A stretch of 64,000 bases of DNA. Origin: Prochlorococcus sp. AG-347-I19. Lineage in GTDB: Bacteria; Cyanobacteriota; Cyanobacteriia; PCC-6307; Cyanobiaceae. Location: assembly GCA_003279105.1 (NCBI GenBank), contig QCBO01000001.1, forward strand, positions 124,001 through 188,000, written 5' to 3'. Below, piece by piece: positions 9,335 through 15,956 of the stretch. Every line of letters starts with the position of its first letter. Position 1 is the stretch's first letter. The notes under the pieces were generated by a model that made no database searches, was not told where the DNA came from, and worked only from the letters and a program-made list of their open reading frames with translations. The position numbers were made by a program, and so were the translations under genes.

Positions 9335-9514
9335 TCATTTTTCGCATCTTATTAGGTCAATACTGTTTGGATGTTCATTAATATACTTATTAAATTCCAT
9401 TGCTAGTGTTCTAGCCTCGTAAGCGTCAGAAGCATAAAAACAATTTTCTAATCTTATATTTTGAAAATCACGGTAATGCACTGTATATGGCTTCAACAAA
9501 TTATTTTTGTTCAT
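9335..9514 (-). CDS. Small unrecognised protein, 59 aa
   Basis: ATG at 9514 opens a 59-codon frame ending TGA at 9335. The product is soluble and mixed-charge, with FQNIRLENCFYASDAYEARTLAMEFN and ending IRCEK. The phrase ASDAYEAR-LAMEFN followed by short helices resembles small conserved marine picocyanobacterial proteins I recall only vaguely, so I assign no function. Two cysteines (residues 25 and 57). The protein-like composition against AT-rich flanks supports coding. Confidence 0.6.
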   Translation of the reverse strand: MNKNNLLKPYTVHYRDFQNIRLENCFYASDAYEARTLAMEFNKYINEHPNSIDLIRCEK

Positions 9515-9656
9515 TTTAATTTGCTAAAAAGCAATTTAGTTATATCTCAACCATGCATATGTTCGTAAAATTAAAGCACTAGTTTTGTTGTTATCAAAAT
9601 ATATTCACATAGATTATGTATTTAAAAATACTTAATGAAGAAAAAAAGTAATTAAT

Positions 9657-9761
9657 CTATTTTTTTTTAGAGTCCTGCTTCTTACCTTCTATTAAAAAAA
9701 CAAATTTAGATAAAATATAACCAAAAACTGGAACCCAAAACTTTTCATAAAAAAATTTCAT
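9657..9761 (-). CDS. Candidate membrane microprotein, 34 aa
   Basis: ATG at 9761, TAG at 9657. The 34 residues begin MKFFYEKFWVPVFGY and contain one hydrophobic stretch (about residues 8-25) followed by the lysine-rich tail EGKKQDSKKK, consistent with a single-span membrane peptide with a cytoplasmic basic end. It is 5 bp short of the next minus-strand frame. Unrecognised; short length limits confidence. Confidence 0.4.
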   Translation of the reverse strand: MKFFYEKFWVPVFGYILSKFVFLIEGKKQDSKKK

Positions 9762-9766
9762 AAAAA

Positions 9767-9940
9767 TTAAGCAGCTAATGATTCGTCATCAATATTTTCA
9801 TTTTTATTTATAAGCTTCAAATCTATAGAATTAAATAAATGTTGCATAAGAAGAAAATCAAGTTCTCCTTTTAACAAATTAACATCGGATGAAAGTAGAT
9901 CATCAACAAAATCATCAAAAGTATCTGATTGAAGATTCAC
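9767..9940 (-). CDS. Small acidic unrecognised protein, 57 aa
   Basis: GTG at 9940 (no ATG available before residue 32) and TAA at 9767. The peptide is acidic and helical-looking: QSDTFDDFVDDLLSSDVNLL, then ELDFLLMQHLF, ending NIDDESLAA. No family recognised. It lies 5 bp upstream of the 34-residue frame, so the two may be co-transcribed. Amino-acid composition is protein-like. Confidence 0.5.
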   Translation of the reverse strand: MNLQSDTFDDFVDDLLSSDVNLLKGELDFLLMQHLFNSIDLKLINKNENIDDESLAA

Positions 9941-10341
9941 AATAAAAATTTATTTTTGTCATTATCATCGCATTAATAATAAAAGTCAACCAAATTTGAA
10001 TATTAATTTTAAAAATTTTTTTAAATAAAACAATAAAGACTAAAAAATTAAATAATAAATATAAACAAGCAAAATAACAGGTTTAATATCAAGCTTAAGG
10101 TTTTTGAATTAAATTTCATTTATCCCGCTTTTCTTAATTTAATATCACTACTGATTTGCATTATCAAAACGATAAAACACATATTTGCTAAAAAGAAATT
10201 AAAAGAATGCATCATCAAACCTCTTAATATATTTATAGCAAGACTATTGATGTGCCAATTAGGAAAGAATCACTCAAAAATTTTAAAACGTAATAAATTT
10301 TAATGGCGATCAAATTTAATATTAATAGCTAATTTATAATA
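9941..10341. other. AT-rich stretch, at most one tiny frame
   Basis: About 400 bp of very AT-rich DNA with no recognisable gene. The only coding candidate I found is the 31-codon frame at 10120-10215. No tRNA-like fold, strong hairpin or long repeat was evident by eye. It could hold an unannotated small RNA. Confidence 0.5.
10120..10215 (-). CDS. Possible membrane microprotein, 31 aa
   Basis: Two adjacent ATGs (10215 and 10212) open a frame ending TAA at 10120. The product MMHSFNFFLANMCFIVLIMQ then ISSDIKLRKAG has one strongly hydrophobic segment (about residues 5-20) and a basic tail. It may be a chance frame, but the hydrophobic core plus positive C-terminus is what single-span microproteins look like. 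Confidence 0.28.
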   Translation of the reverse strand: MMHSFNFFLANMCFIVLIMQISSDIKLRKAG

Positions 10342-10656
10342 TTATTTTTTAATTAGCTCGAAGTAACCATTTTTATTTAATAAGTATTTATCAAACCAAA
10401 GGCTTAATAGATTGTCTAATCCTATTCCATTCATTTTATTTATTTGCGAAGACTTATAGTCTGAGAGTGCAAGCAATAAATAAGGAAAAATCATATCAGA
10501 AACCCCTTTTGGCAGCTTTTCTAAAGGTACTCCATGCGCTCGATCCCATAAAATTTGCATATCCTGAGAGAATAAAGAACTCCAATAGCCAAAATTACAA
10601 TATAACTTGTCTGGAGGGAGAAGATTTACAGATAAACCTGGGAGAGATGAATTCAT
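10342..10656 (-). CDS. Conserved-looking hypothetical protein, 104 aa
   Basis: Unrecognised soluble protein. The sequence is aromatic- and leucine-rich (NFGYWSSLFSQDMQILWDRA, SDMIFPYLLLALSDYK, NLLSLWFDKYL) and looks helical, without signal peptide or cysteine cluster (one Cys). ATG at 10656. The antisense frame at 10467-10658 is a shadow of it. It sits downstream of the RHH-like gene on the same strand, and one arm of the 13-bp inverted repeat lies about 100 bp upstream of its start. Confidence 0.7.
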   Translation of the reverse strand: MNSSLPGLSVNLLPPDKLYCNFGYWSSLFSQDMQILWDRAHGVPLEKLPKGVSDMIFPYLLLALSDYKSSQINKMNGIGLDNLLSLWFDKYLLNKNGYFELIKK

Positions 10657-10758
10657 AGGAATAAATTTTTATAGATTAATTAAATTTAGGTTTTTGAAAT
10701 GATGAAAAATATTCTTTATATGTAAATCTCCTATATATACAATATAAATTTAACGCAC

Positions 10759-11229
10759 AGTGCAACACTTAGCAACACCTTATTCAGTTTTATATTTATC
10801 CATCATTTCCTGAAATTTTAAGAATGATAAAAACTTTTTATAAGTTTGCAAGTCAAAAGACTCTTGATTCTCATCATTTAAATAGGTTGATTTATTAGGA
10901 ATCAAATGATTTCCTAAGTTAGTATCAATTGAGAGTTTTGCATTATCTGTAAAGTCACCAGAATTATCAAATAAGTTTTTTGAATAACCGTTACTTTTTT
11001 GATATGATTGAGATACTTTACAATTTTTTTTATTAAATATACCTCTTTTAGAAAGTGCTTCTTCTACCAAAATACTTATTATTTTTGAATTACTTAAATT
11101 GTTCTCTGTGCTCAACTTTTCAATTATTCTCATAACATCTTCTCTAGGAATAAAACCAACTCTTTTTTTCTTGGTAGGCATTTAAAAATTAATTAAAGTT
11201 CAGCACTTGACTGTAATAAGTGTTGCACT
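10759..11229. repeat. Perfect 13-bp inverted repeats flanking the RHH-like gene
   Basis: AGTGCAACACTTA at 10759-10771 is repeated as its exact reverse complement TAAGTGTTGCACT at 11217-11229. The arms lie 8 bp beyond the stop and 35 bp before the start of the intervening gene (10780-11181). The left arm also overlaps the odd palindrome GCACAGTGC (10755-10763) and the direct repeat GCAACAC-TTA-GCAACAC (10762-10778). These could be operators of the encoded DNA-binding protein or the terminal repeats of a tiny 471-bp element. No target-site duplication is evident. Confidence 0.6.
10780..11181 (-). CDS. Ribbon-helix-helix-like putative DNA-binding protein
   Basis: 133 residues, ATG at 11181. The N-terminal 45 residues look like a MetJ/Arc/CopG fold: basic lead PTKKKRV, a short strand VGFIPRE, helix DVMRIIEKLSTENNL, turn SNSK and helix IISILVEEALSKRG. 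The rest (about 50-133) is polar and probably disordered or a partner-binding tail, ending FLSFLKFQEMMDKYK. Such proteins often autoregulate by binding short repeats; the 13-bp inverted repeat flanking this gene fits that. Function inferred from fold pattern only. Confidence 0.6.
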   Translation of the reverse strand: MPTKKKRVGFIPREDVMRIIEKLSTENNLSNSKIISILVEEALSKRGIFNKKNCKVSQSYQKSNGYSKNLFDNSGDFTDNAKLSIDTNLGNHLIPNKSTYLNDENQESFDLQTYKKFLSFLKFQEMMDKYKTE

Positions 11230-11251
11230 ATATTCATTATAAGTCAATTTA

Positions 11252-11407
11252 ATGCTAATGATTTTACCAACAACATTACTCTTAGGAGCCCTTGGATATC
11301 TTTTCTATACTTCAAAAAAAGATTTTTCGCTAGATCACCATGAACTTATAGAAAACCAAAAAGAGAATGATGATTTGTATAAAGATTTGGAAGATCTATT
11401 TATTTAA
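11252..11407 (+). CDS. Small single-span membrane protein, 51 aa
   Basis: ATG 11252 (ATG 11258 is a second choice) to TAA 11407. The N-terminal hydrophobic segment MLMILPTTLLLGALGYLFY is followed by an acidic, helical tail rich in Asp/Glu (DHHELIENQKENDDL, DLEDLFI). It looks like a membrane-anchored small protein. It is divergent from the RHH-like gene across a 70-bp gap that contains one arm of the 13-bp inverted repeat. Unrecognised. Confidence 0.5.
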   Translation: MLMILPTTLLLGALGYLFYTSKKDFSLDHHELIENQKENDDLYKDLEDLFI

Positions 11408-11502
11408 AATTACCGTATATGCATTAAAGAACTTTGTTTCTTGACTAAAGATATACAAAACCCTAAAAATAATTAGAATTAAAGTAAAAAGTTACTAATT
11501 CA

Positions 11503-11799
11503 ATGACTGTCCATCAAGATTACGAGATAAAAATCAATCTAAATGAATTGATCGAGAAGAGAATCCCATGTTGTGATTTACTTCATCCAGATCATTGTCT
11601 AACAGAAAAACAAGTCTCTGAAATTGCACATGATATCCGTATGGATTTAAATTTGCATGATCTTTACAAGCAAGTGGATCAACATATTATGAATTATGTA
11701 AATGCAGCAGGAATTGATAACAAAGATCATTGGGTTGAACCTCATCTTCCAGATTTGGAAAGAAATCTAAAAGAAGAAGTTGGAATAGAATTTGATTAA
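11503..11799 (+). CDS. Conserved-looking hypothetical protein, 98 aa
   Basis: Soluble acidic protein with no recognised domain. It contains a Cys-Cys pair and a His/Cys-containing stretch (PCCDLLHPDHCLTEKQ, residues 22-37) that could bind metal, then helical segments ending EEVGIEFD. ATG at 11503. It stands alone between two small membrane-protein frames. Coding is well supported by its composition and length; function unknown. Confidence 0.7.
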   Translation: MTVHQDYEIKINLNELIEKRIPCCDLLHPDHCLTEKQVSEIAHDIRMDLNLHDLYKQVDQHIMNYVNAAGIDNKDHWVEPHLPDLERNLKEEVGIEFD

Positions 11800-11820
11800 T
11801 CTTTTTTCTTACAAAAGAAA

Positions 11821-11970
11821 TTAATATATGTATTTTTTTTCCAAATCATTTATTAATTTATAAATAGTCTTAGCTGATCTCTTTCTTTTTTTTAATATTC
11901 TCAATAGTATAAATCCAATCAATGATGCAAAAATAGGTGTAAAAAAAATAATTTCATAATTCATAACCAT
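11821..11970 (-). CDS. Small membrane protein, 49 aa
   Basis: ATG 11970 to TAA 11821. Residues 6-25 form a hydrophobic span (IIFFTPIFASLIGFILLRI) followed by a strongly basic stretch KKRKRSAK and an amphipathic tail ending EKKYIY. This is a classic N-out/C-in single-span layout by the positive-inside rule. Convergent with the 98-residue gene. Unrecognised. Confidence 0.45.
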   Translation of the reverse strand: MVMNYEIIFFTPIFASLIGFILLRILKKRKRSAKTIYKLINDLEKKYIY

Positions 11971-12079
11971 CAAGCAGAAGCCTATTATTTAAATTATAAA
12001 AATTCTTGAATCAATAAAATAGGTACTTTATACAAATACACTTCGCTATAAATAATTAAGATATTTTATAAAAAAGTGA

Positions 12080-12319
12080 ATGGATACCATTTTTTTCATA
12101 AATTATGTAGAAATAAATTTTAATTCAATGAATATAATGATTAATTATTTTGCTTTAACAGTTACTGAGATGGGGATCGGTAAAATAGAGTTAGCAGTTA
12201 TTAGCGCAGTAATTTTAATATTTCCAATTTTATTTGTTTATGCTTCTAAAAACCTTGATGCAAAGGGAGTTTTCGAATGGATGATGGAGAAACCAAATGA
12301 TTGGATAGGTAAAAAATAA
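12080..12319 (+). CDS. Small membrane protein, up to 79 aa
   Basis: The conserved-looking core is GIGKIELAVISAVILIFPIL then FVYASKNLDAKGVFEWMMEK, ending PNDWIGKK: one transmembrane helix and a short soluble tail. The N-terminus is uncertain. The first ATG (12080) adds a hydrophobic leader of doubtful value, and ATGs at 12128 or 12137 would give a more typical 60-63 residue protein. No family recognised; plausibly a thylakoid or plasma-membrane small subunit, but that is inference. Confidence 0.6.
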   Translation: MDTIFFINYVEINFNSMNIMINYFALTVTEMGIGKIELAVISAVILIFPILFVYASKNLDAKGVFEWMMEKPNDWIGKK

Positions 12320-12340
12320 GACTCATAAAATATACATTTT

Positions 12341-12682
12341 CTAGTTAAACTTCAAATTTTCTAAATTACTTATATCGAAATCATAAACCTGGCAATTATT
12401 TTCTAAATCATTAACTATTGATTTTTTTAATAGAGAATAATCTATCAACTTATTGAGTTTATTATTTTTAAATTCCTTATTAGTTTCTCCAATTGCAAAT
12501 GCCAAAGCCCCTTTATAAGAAATACCGAAATTAGTAGTGTTGCAGTAAGTTCTAGTGAACTTGCTAGAAATCTTTTTAGTATAATTTTCAAGTGTTTTTG
12601 AAGAAGTATCTAATGAGTAAACTGGACTAATAAATAGAAAAAGCAAAGTTAAAGTGAATATCGCAAAAACCCTTTTGATCAT
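12341..12682 (-). CDS. Exported hypothetical protein, 113 aa
   Basis: ATG at 12682. The N-terminus is a clear Sec signal (MIKRVFAIFTLTLLFLFISP, then VYSLDTSS with likely cleavage after YSL or SPVYS). The mature part is about 90 residues, with two cysteines (YCNTTN and NNCQVY) that could form a disulphide, and an ALAFAIGETNKEF segment. Similar signal-bearing small proteins are common in marine picocyanobacteria; function unknown. Confidence 0.7.
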   Translation of the reverse strand: MIKRVFAIFTLTLLFLFISPVYSLDTSSKTLENYTKKISSKFTRTYCNTTNFGISYKGALAFAIGETNKEFKNNKLNKLIDYSLLKKSIVNDLENNCQVYDFDISNLENLKFN

Positions 12683-13049
12683 AATATTTCAAAAATTGCA
12701 AATTTAATATAGTTTAAAATTTAACTCTGCCGACTATGTTTTATTAAAAATTATAGAAATTTACAAATTATTCACCAGAACAGCTTTTTCATATTTTGGA
12801 TGATAAAAACTCTCTAAATGAGTATTTTATAGTTTGAATTTTTTTTGGTAATTTTTTTAAAAAACGCCTAAATGCTTTTGGCATAATAAAAAATCCATAT
12901 CAATAATTAATAGATAACAAAAAATACATGGGTATTCAATAAATAATTATATAAAAATAAGTAAATTAACTATTAATATATGGATTAAGTTATGGAAATG
13001 TATTTAAACATGAATTATTGTTTAATTAAGTATTAAATACAAAATTAAT
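12683..13049. other. AT-rich intergenic stretch with one tiny basic frame
   Basis: 367 bp without a recognisable gene. The only coding candidate is the 31-codon basic frame at 12789-12884. No hairpin with a U-tract, tRNA fold or long repeat was identified by eye. Confidence 0.5.
12789..12884 (-). CDS. Possible cationic microprotein, 31 aa
   Basis: ATG 12884 to TGA 12789 encodes MPKAFRRFLKKLPKKIQTIK followed by YSFREFLSSKI. The peptide is strongly basic and amphipathic, with Leu/Phe/Ile spaced among Lys/Arg. The frame uses varied codons and is flanked by far more AT-biased DNA. Real coding status is uncertain at this length. Confidence 0.3.
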   Translation of the reverse strand: MPKAFRRFLKKLPKKIQTIKYSFREFLSSKI

Positions 13050-13244
13050 ATGGCACTCCCAGAACTTATTTATGCTCCTATAGATGGCGGAACAATACAT
13101 AGATATGAAATTAGTGGTGGCAAGAGAAAATTTTTAAGATTTATAGGTTGTTACTTGGGTCAATGTAATTTCCACAAAAATATTGATGATGCCATTGATT
13201 ACATAAAAAATTTGAAAGAATCACAAAAGATACAAAAAACATGA
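13050..13244 (+). CDS. Small hypothetical protein, 64 aa
   Basis: ATG 13050. Begins MALPELIYAPIDGGTIHRYE, then SGGKRKFLRFIGCYLGQCNF and an amphipathic C-terminal helix DDAIDYIKNLKESQK. Two cysteines 5 residues apart (residues 34 and 39). The DDAIDYIK tail resembles small picocyanobacterial proteins of unknown role. No signal peptide or membrane span. Confidence 0.6.
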   Translation: MALPELIYAPIDGGTIHRYEISGGKRKFLRFIGCYLGQCNFHKNIDDAIDYIKNLKESQKIQKT

Positions 13245-13402
13245 AATAAAGATACATAGATACGATAGAGACTCAATATTTTTCGATAACTACATAATTA
13301 TTGCTACAAATAATAGAGAATTTTCTTTTTATAAGAAATTGATTATTTACTTGGGTTATAGTTCCGAAAGATAAACAGTCATTTAAAAAAAGAAATTAAT
13401 TT

Positions 13403-14725
13403 ATGGAAAACAGACAAATTAATTTTTTTAAATCAAAAGACTTTAATACCGTTCTTAAGCCATTTAAAAAAGGAACGGTAGTAAAAATTGACTCGTTTGA
13501 TATTAGAGAAACTCAAAAAGATTTAAATATAGGTTTATTTGGTTGGTATGCAATTTGTCCCTCTAAAGAATTAAAAAAAAATAAGCTATATTATTTTTCA
13601 CTCTATGATGAGCCTCTTGTTCTTTATAGAGATGAAAATAAAAACGTTAGGTGCATTAAAAATATATGTCCACATAGAGGGGCCTCCTTTTTTGGAGGAA
13701 CATTATCAGATGGAGTAATAACTTGTCCATATCATGGAGCTAAGTTTTCATCTGGAGGAAGTTGCCAAAATCTCGACAGAATAACATGTCGCCATATAGT
13801 CGATCAAAACTACGATAACTACGCCAAAAGGATTCATTTATCTCAATACAAAACTTCAGAAAAAAATGGATATATTTTTGTACATTTTTCTAAAAAATCT
13901 GAAACAGATTTAAATAATATAAGTGAAGATACACCTATAAGTAACTACGAATTATATGAAAATGGTTTTTCACATAAGGATTATGTCTTTGAGGAGGTAT
14001 TAGTCGACTTCAAATGTGATTGGTCAAGGATTATTGAAAATCACCTAGATATCCTTCATATTTTTTGGGTTCATGGCGATACAATCCCAGATAAAGATGT
14101 GAATAAAAACGTATTAGTTAGTTTTAACCAGAAAATTAATATTAATCCCTCATACATTGAAAGTATTTATTATTACAAGAATGAACCTACAAAAGAATTT
14201 ATTCGAATAAAGTACATACCTCCAGGAAGGATACTAATTTACAAAGGAGATCCTTCCTCATCAAGATATTTACAAGTTTTAGATCATATTCCTCTAGGAA
14301 AAAATAAAGCAAGAGTGATAGTGAGACACTACAGGAAATTTCTTCAAAATAAATTGCTTAATAATCTCTTATTATTTAAAGAGACTCAAAGAAAGATTTT
14401 TTATAAGATATTCGATGAGGATTATATGATTTTAAAAACACAAACATATAATCACGATATGGGATTTATAAGTAAGGATGAAATAAAATTATTGGGAGAG
14501 GATAGGATAATAAATTATTTTTGGAAGTGGTACAAGAAGTCTGAAGATAAAGATGAACCATGGAAAAATATTAACAAAACCCAAAATCATGATATTTATG
14601 ACAAAGTTATATTGAAATACCCTCCTGAGATAAAGAAGTTAGAAATTTCTAATAATATAGATATTATTAGAAAAACATTTGTAAGATTTGCTGCTCCGCT
14701 TATATTTTTTATGTTAATAATATGA
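13403..14725 (+). CDS. Rieske non-haem iron oxygenase (PAO/CAO-like)
   Basis: 440 residues. The Rieske [2Fe-2S] site is C89-x-H91-x16-C108-x2-H111 (CPH and CPYH). The catalytic mononuclear iron site follows the NxxDxxHxxxxH pattern, with Asp216, His219 and His224. A hydrophobic C-terminal helix (FVRFAAPLIFFMLII) suggests membrane anchoring. This architecture matches the pheophorbide a oxygenase / chlorophyllide a oxygenase / Tic55 group, so a pigment or lipid-like substrate is plausible. The CxxC near the C-terminus of plant PAO is not seen. It is followed 3 bp later by a 33-codon membrane peptide and then an ABC ATPase. Confidence 0.88.
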   Translation: MENRQINFFKSKDFNTVLKPFKKGTVVKIDSFDIRETQKDLNIGLFGWYAICPSKELKKNKLYYFSLYDEPLVLYRDENKNVRCIKNICPHRGASFFGGTLSDGVITCPYHGAKFSSGGSCQNLDRITCRHIVDQNYDNYAKRIHLSQYKTSEKNGYIFVHFSKKSETDLNNISEDTPISNYELYENGFSHKDYVFEEVLVDFKCDWSRIIENHLDILHIFWVHGDTIPDKDVNKNVLVSFNQKININPSYIESIYYYKNEPTKEFIRIKYIPPGRILIYKGDPSSSRYLQVLDHIPLGKNKARVIVRHYRKFLQNKLLNNLLLFKETQRKIFYKIFDEDYMILKTQTYNHDMGFISKDEIKLLGEDRIINYFWKWYKKSEDKDEPWKNINKTQNHDIYDKVILKYPPEIKKLEISNNIDIIRKTFVRFAAPLIFFMLII

Positions 14726-14728
14726 TTC

Positions 14729-14830
14729 ATGAAGAAAGTAGATAGACCTTCATGGTTGAATTGGCTTTATCTCTTTATATTTATTTTAAGCTCTATTCAA
14801 TTAATTATATTTTGGAGTAATAAGTTTTAG
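14729..14830 (+). CDS. Single-span membrane microprotein, 33 aa
   Basis: ATG 14729 to TAG 14830. The peptide MKKVDRPSWLNWLYLFIFIL then SSIQLIIFWSNKF has a basic head, an aromatic interface (WLNW) and one 20-residue hydrophobic helix. It starts 3 bp after the Rieske gene and its stop codon shares one base with the GTG start of the ABC ATPase, so it is squeezed into a translationally coupled operon. That makes a chance frame unlikely. Function unknown; a small subunit or anchor is the simplest idea. Confidence 0.6.
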   Translation: MKKVDRPSWLNWLYLFIFILSSIQLIIFWSNKF

Positions 14831-15618
14831 TGTTAAATAAATTTTGGTTTGACGCAAAAAATATAAATTGTTTTAAAAATGGATTTAGAGTAATTAAGGA
14901 TTTAAATTTAAAGATATCTTATTCAGAAAATGTAGTATTAATTGGACCAAATGGTTCAGGTAAATCATCTCTAATTGAAATAATTAATAGAAACTTATAC
15001 CCAGTAGTAGCTAATGAATCGAAACTAAAGATATTTGACAAAGAACTTGTAAATTTATGGGAACTAAGAAATAAAATAAGTACCGTAAATAATGATATAA
15101 AAAACAGAATAAATCCAAATTTACAAGTTTTTGATTTAATTTTAAGTGGACTATATGGAAGATATTGTTACGTACCAAAAAAATGTGAAAGAGATTCTTA
15201 TAAGGTGGAAAAAATCATGAACAAAATGAATATTTCTATTTTATCTAAAAAGAATTTTTCCTATTTATCAGATGGAGAAAAACAAATTTCTCTCATAGCA
15301 AGGGCATTAATCAAAAAACCGGAAATTTTAATATTAGATGAACCAATTGCAAATTTAGATTATAAATCAAAGTTTTTTGTAATAGATAAGGTTAATGAAT
15401 TATCAAAATTTAATACGAAAATTTTATGTGTAACTCATGATATTACAACGATTACTAAAATTTATGACCGGGTCATAATGCTAAAAGATGGCAAAATAAT
15501 CGCTGATGGAGATCCAATTAAGGTTATGAATAGTGAAAATTTTAATAAGTTATTTGGTATTCAAGTCGAGGTAACTAATAATAATGGACTTTGGAATATA
15601 AACAGATTATCTAAATAA
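14830..15618 (+). CDS. ABC transporter ATPase, lone subunit
   Basis: 262 residues, GTG start. Walker A GPNGSGKSS (39-47), degenerate signature LSDGEKQ, Walker B ILILDEP and switch VTHDITTI. The overall pattern fits the COG1119/ModF-like cytoplasmic ATPases rather than a named importer. No permease or binding protein is adjacent; upstream are a Rieske oxygenase and a membrane microprotein. It overlaps the 3' end of the convergent zinc-ribbon gene by 8 bp. Confidence 0.85.
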   Translation: MLNKFWFDAKNINCFKNGFRVIKDLNLKISYSENVVLIGPNGSGKSSLIEIINRNLYPVVANESKLKIFDKELVNLWELRNKISTVNNDIKNRINPNLQVFDLILSGLYGRYCYVPKKCERDSYKVEKIMNKMNISILSKKNFSYLSDGEKQISLIARALIKKPEILILDEPIANLDYKSKFFVIDKVNELSKFNTKILCVTHDITTITKIYDRVIMLKDGKIIADGDPIKVMNSENFNKLFGIQVEVTNNNGLWNINRLSK

Positions 15619-15799
15619 CAATTATAAAAATAGCTATCGCAATAGCAAGAAATACTAATTTTTTATTTTTTAAAAATGAAGAGGATCTTTTTTTAAATGA
15701 AGAAGATCCACATTTAGAGCAGACAATCTTACCTCCTAAAGATCGGTCTGAGACGAATGAAGAACTTCCACAATTAAAGCAAACTCTATTTACGTTCAT
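15611..15799 (-). CDS. Zinc-ribbon membrane protein, 62 aa
   Basis: Two CxxC knuckles (Cys7-x2-Cys10 and Cys27-x2-Cys30), each followed by GSSSF, form a compact zinc ribbon. A serine/lysine linker and a C-terminal membrane helix (LVFLAIAIAIFIIVI, about 48-62) follow, giving a tail-anchored zinc-ribbon protein. ATG 15799. It is divergent from the Crp-family gene across a 157-bp region with two Fur-box-like sites. Confidence 0.65.
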   Translation of the reverse strand: MNVNRVCFNCGSSSFVSDRSLGGKIVCSKCGSSSFKKRSSSFLKNKKLVFLAIAIAIFIIVI

Positions 15800-15880
15800 T
15801 TAAAATAAATAAATAATTAAGAAATTCTACCTAAATTATATTCATAAAAACTTTGTAAAGAAAAACTTCAGAAATGTGAT

Positions 15881-15899
15881 GATAATGAGAATCTATTGC
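15881..15899. promoter_or_regulatory. Fur-box-like site, upstream copy
   Basis: GATAATGAGAATCTATTGC matches the 19-bp Fur consensus (GATAATGATAATCATTATC) at about 13 positions. The region from GATAATGA to GCAATA is nearly repeated before the cysteine-rich peptide at 17464. It lies 27 bp upstream of a stronger Fur box, suggesting tandem sites. Visible as a motif; binding is inferred. Confidence 0.45.
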
Positions 15900-15925
15900 A
15901 ATAAGTAATTCTATAGTGCATAATT

Positions 15926-15944
15926 GATAATAATTCTCATTATC
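15926..15944. promoter_or_regulatory. Strong Fur-box-like palindrome before the Crp-family gene
   Basis: GATAATAATTCTCATTATC matches 16 of 19 positions of the classical Fur consensus and is nearly palindromic (TGATAAT...ATTATCA). It ends 12 bp before the chosen ATG (15957), so Fur binding would block transcription start or early elongation. It also argues against the in-frame TTG at 15924 being the gene start. Confidence 0.7.
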
Positions 15945-15956
15945 ATATTTAAATTA

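Noticed and set aside
9518-9535. TTGCTaaaaAGCAA hairpin upstream of the 59-residue gene
   Set aside because: Only 5 bp of stem; expected by chance in such AT-rich DNA.
10467-10658. 63-codon plus-strand frame
   Set aside because: Antisense to the 104-residue protein at 10342-10656, which has better composition.
15924-15956. In-frame TTG extension of the Crp-family gene
   Set aside because: It would place the start codon at the edge of the strong Fur box and add a hydrophobic leader foreign to a cytoplasmic regulator; ATG 15957 fits better.
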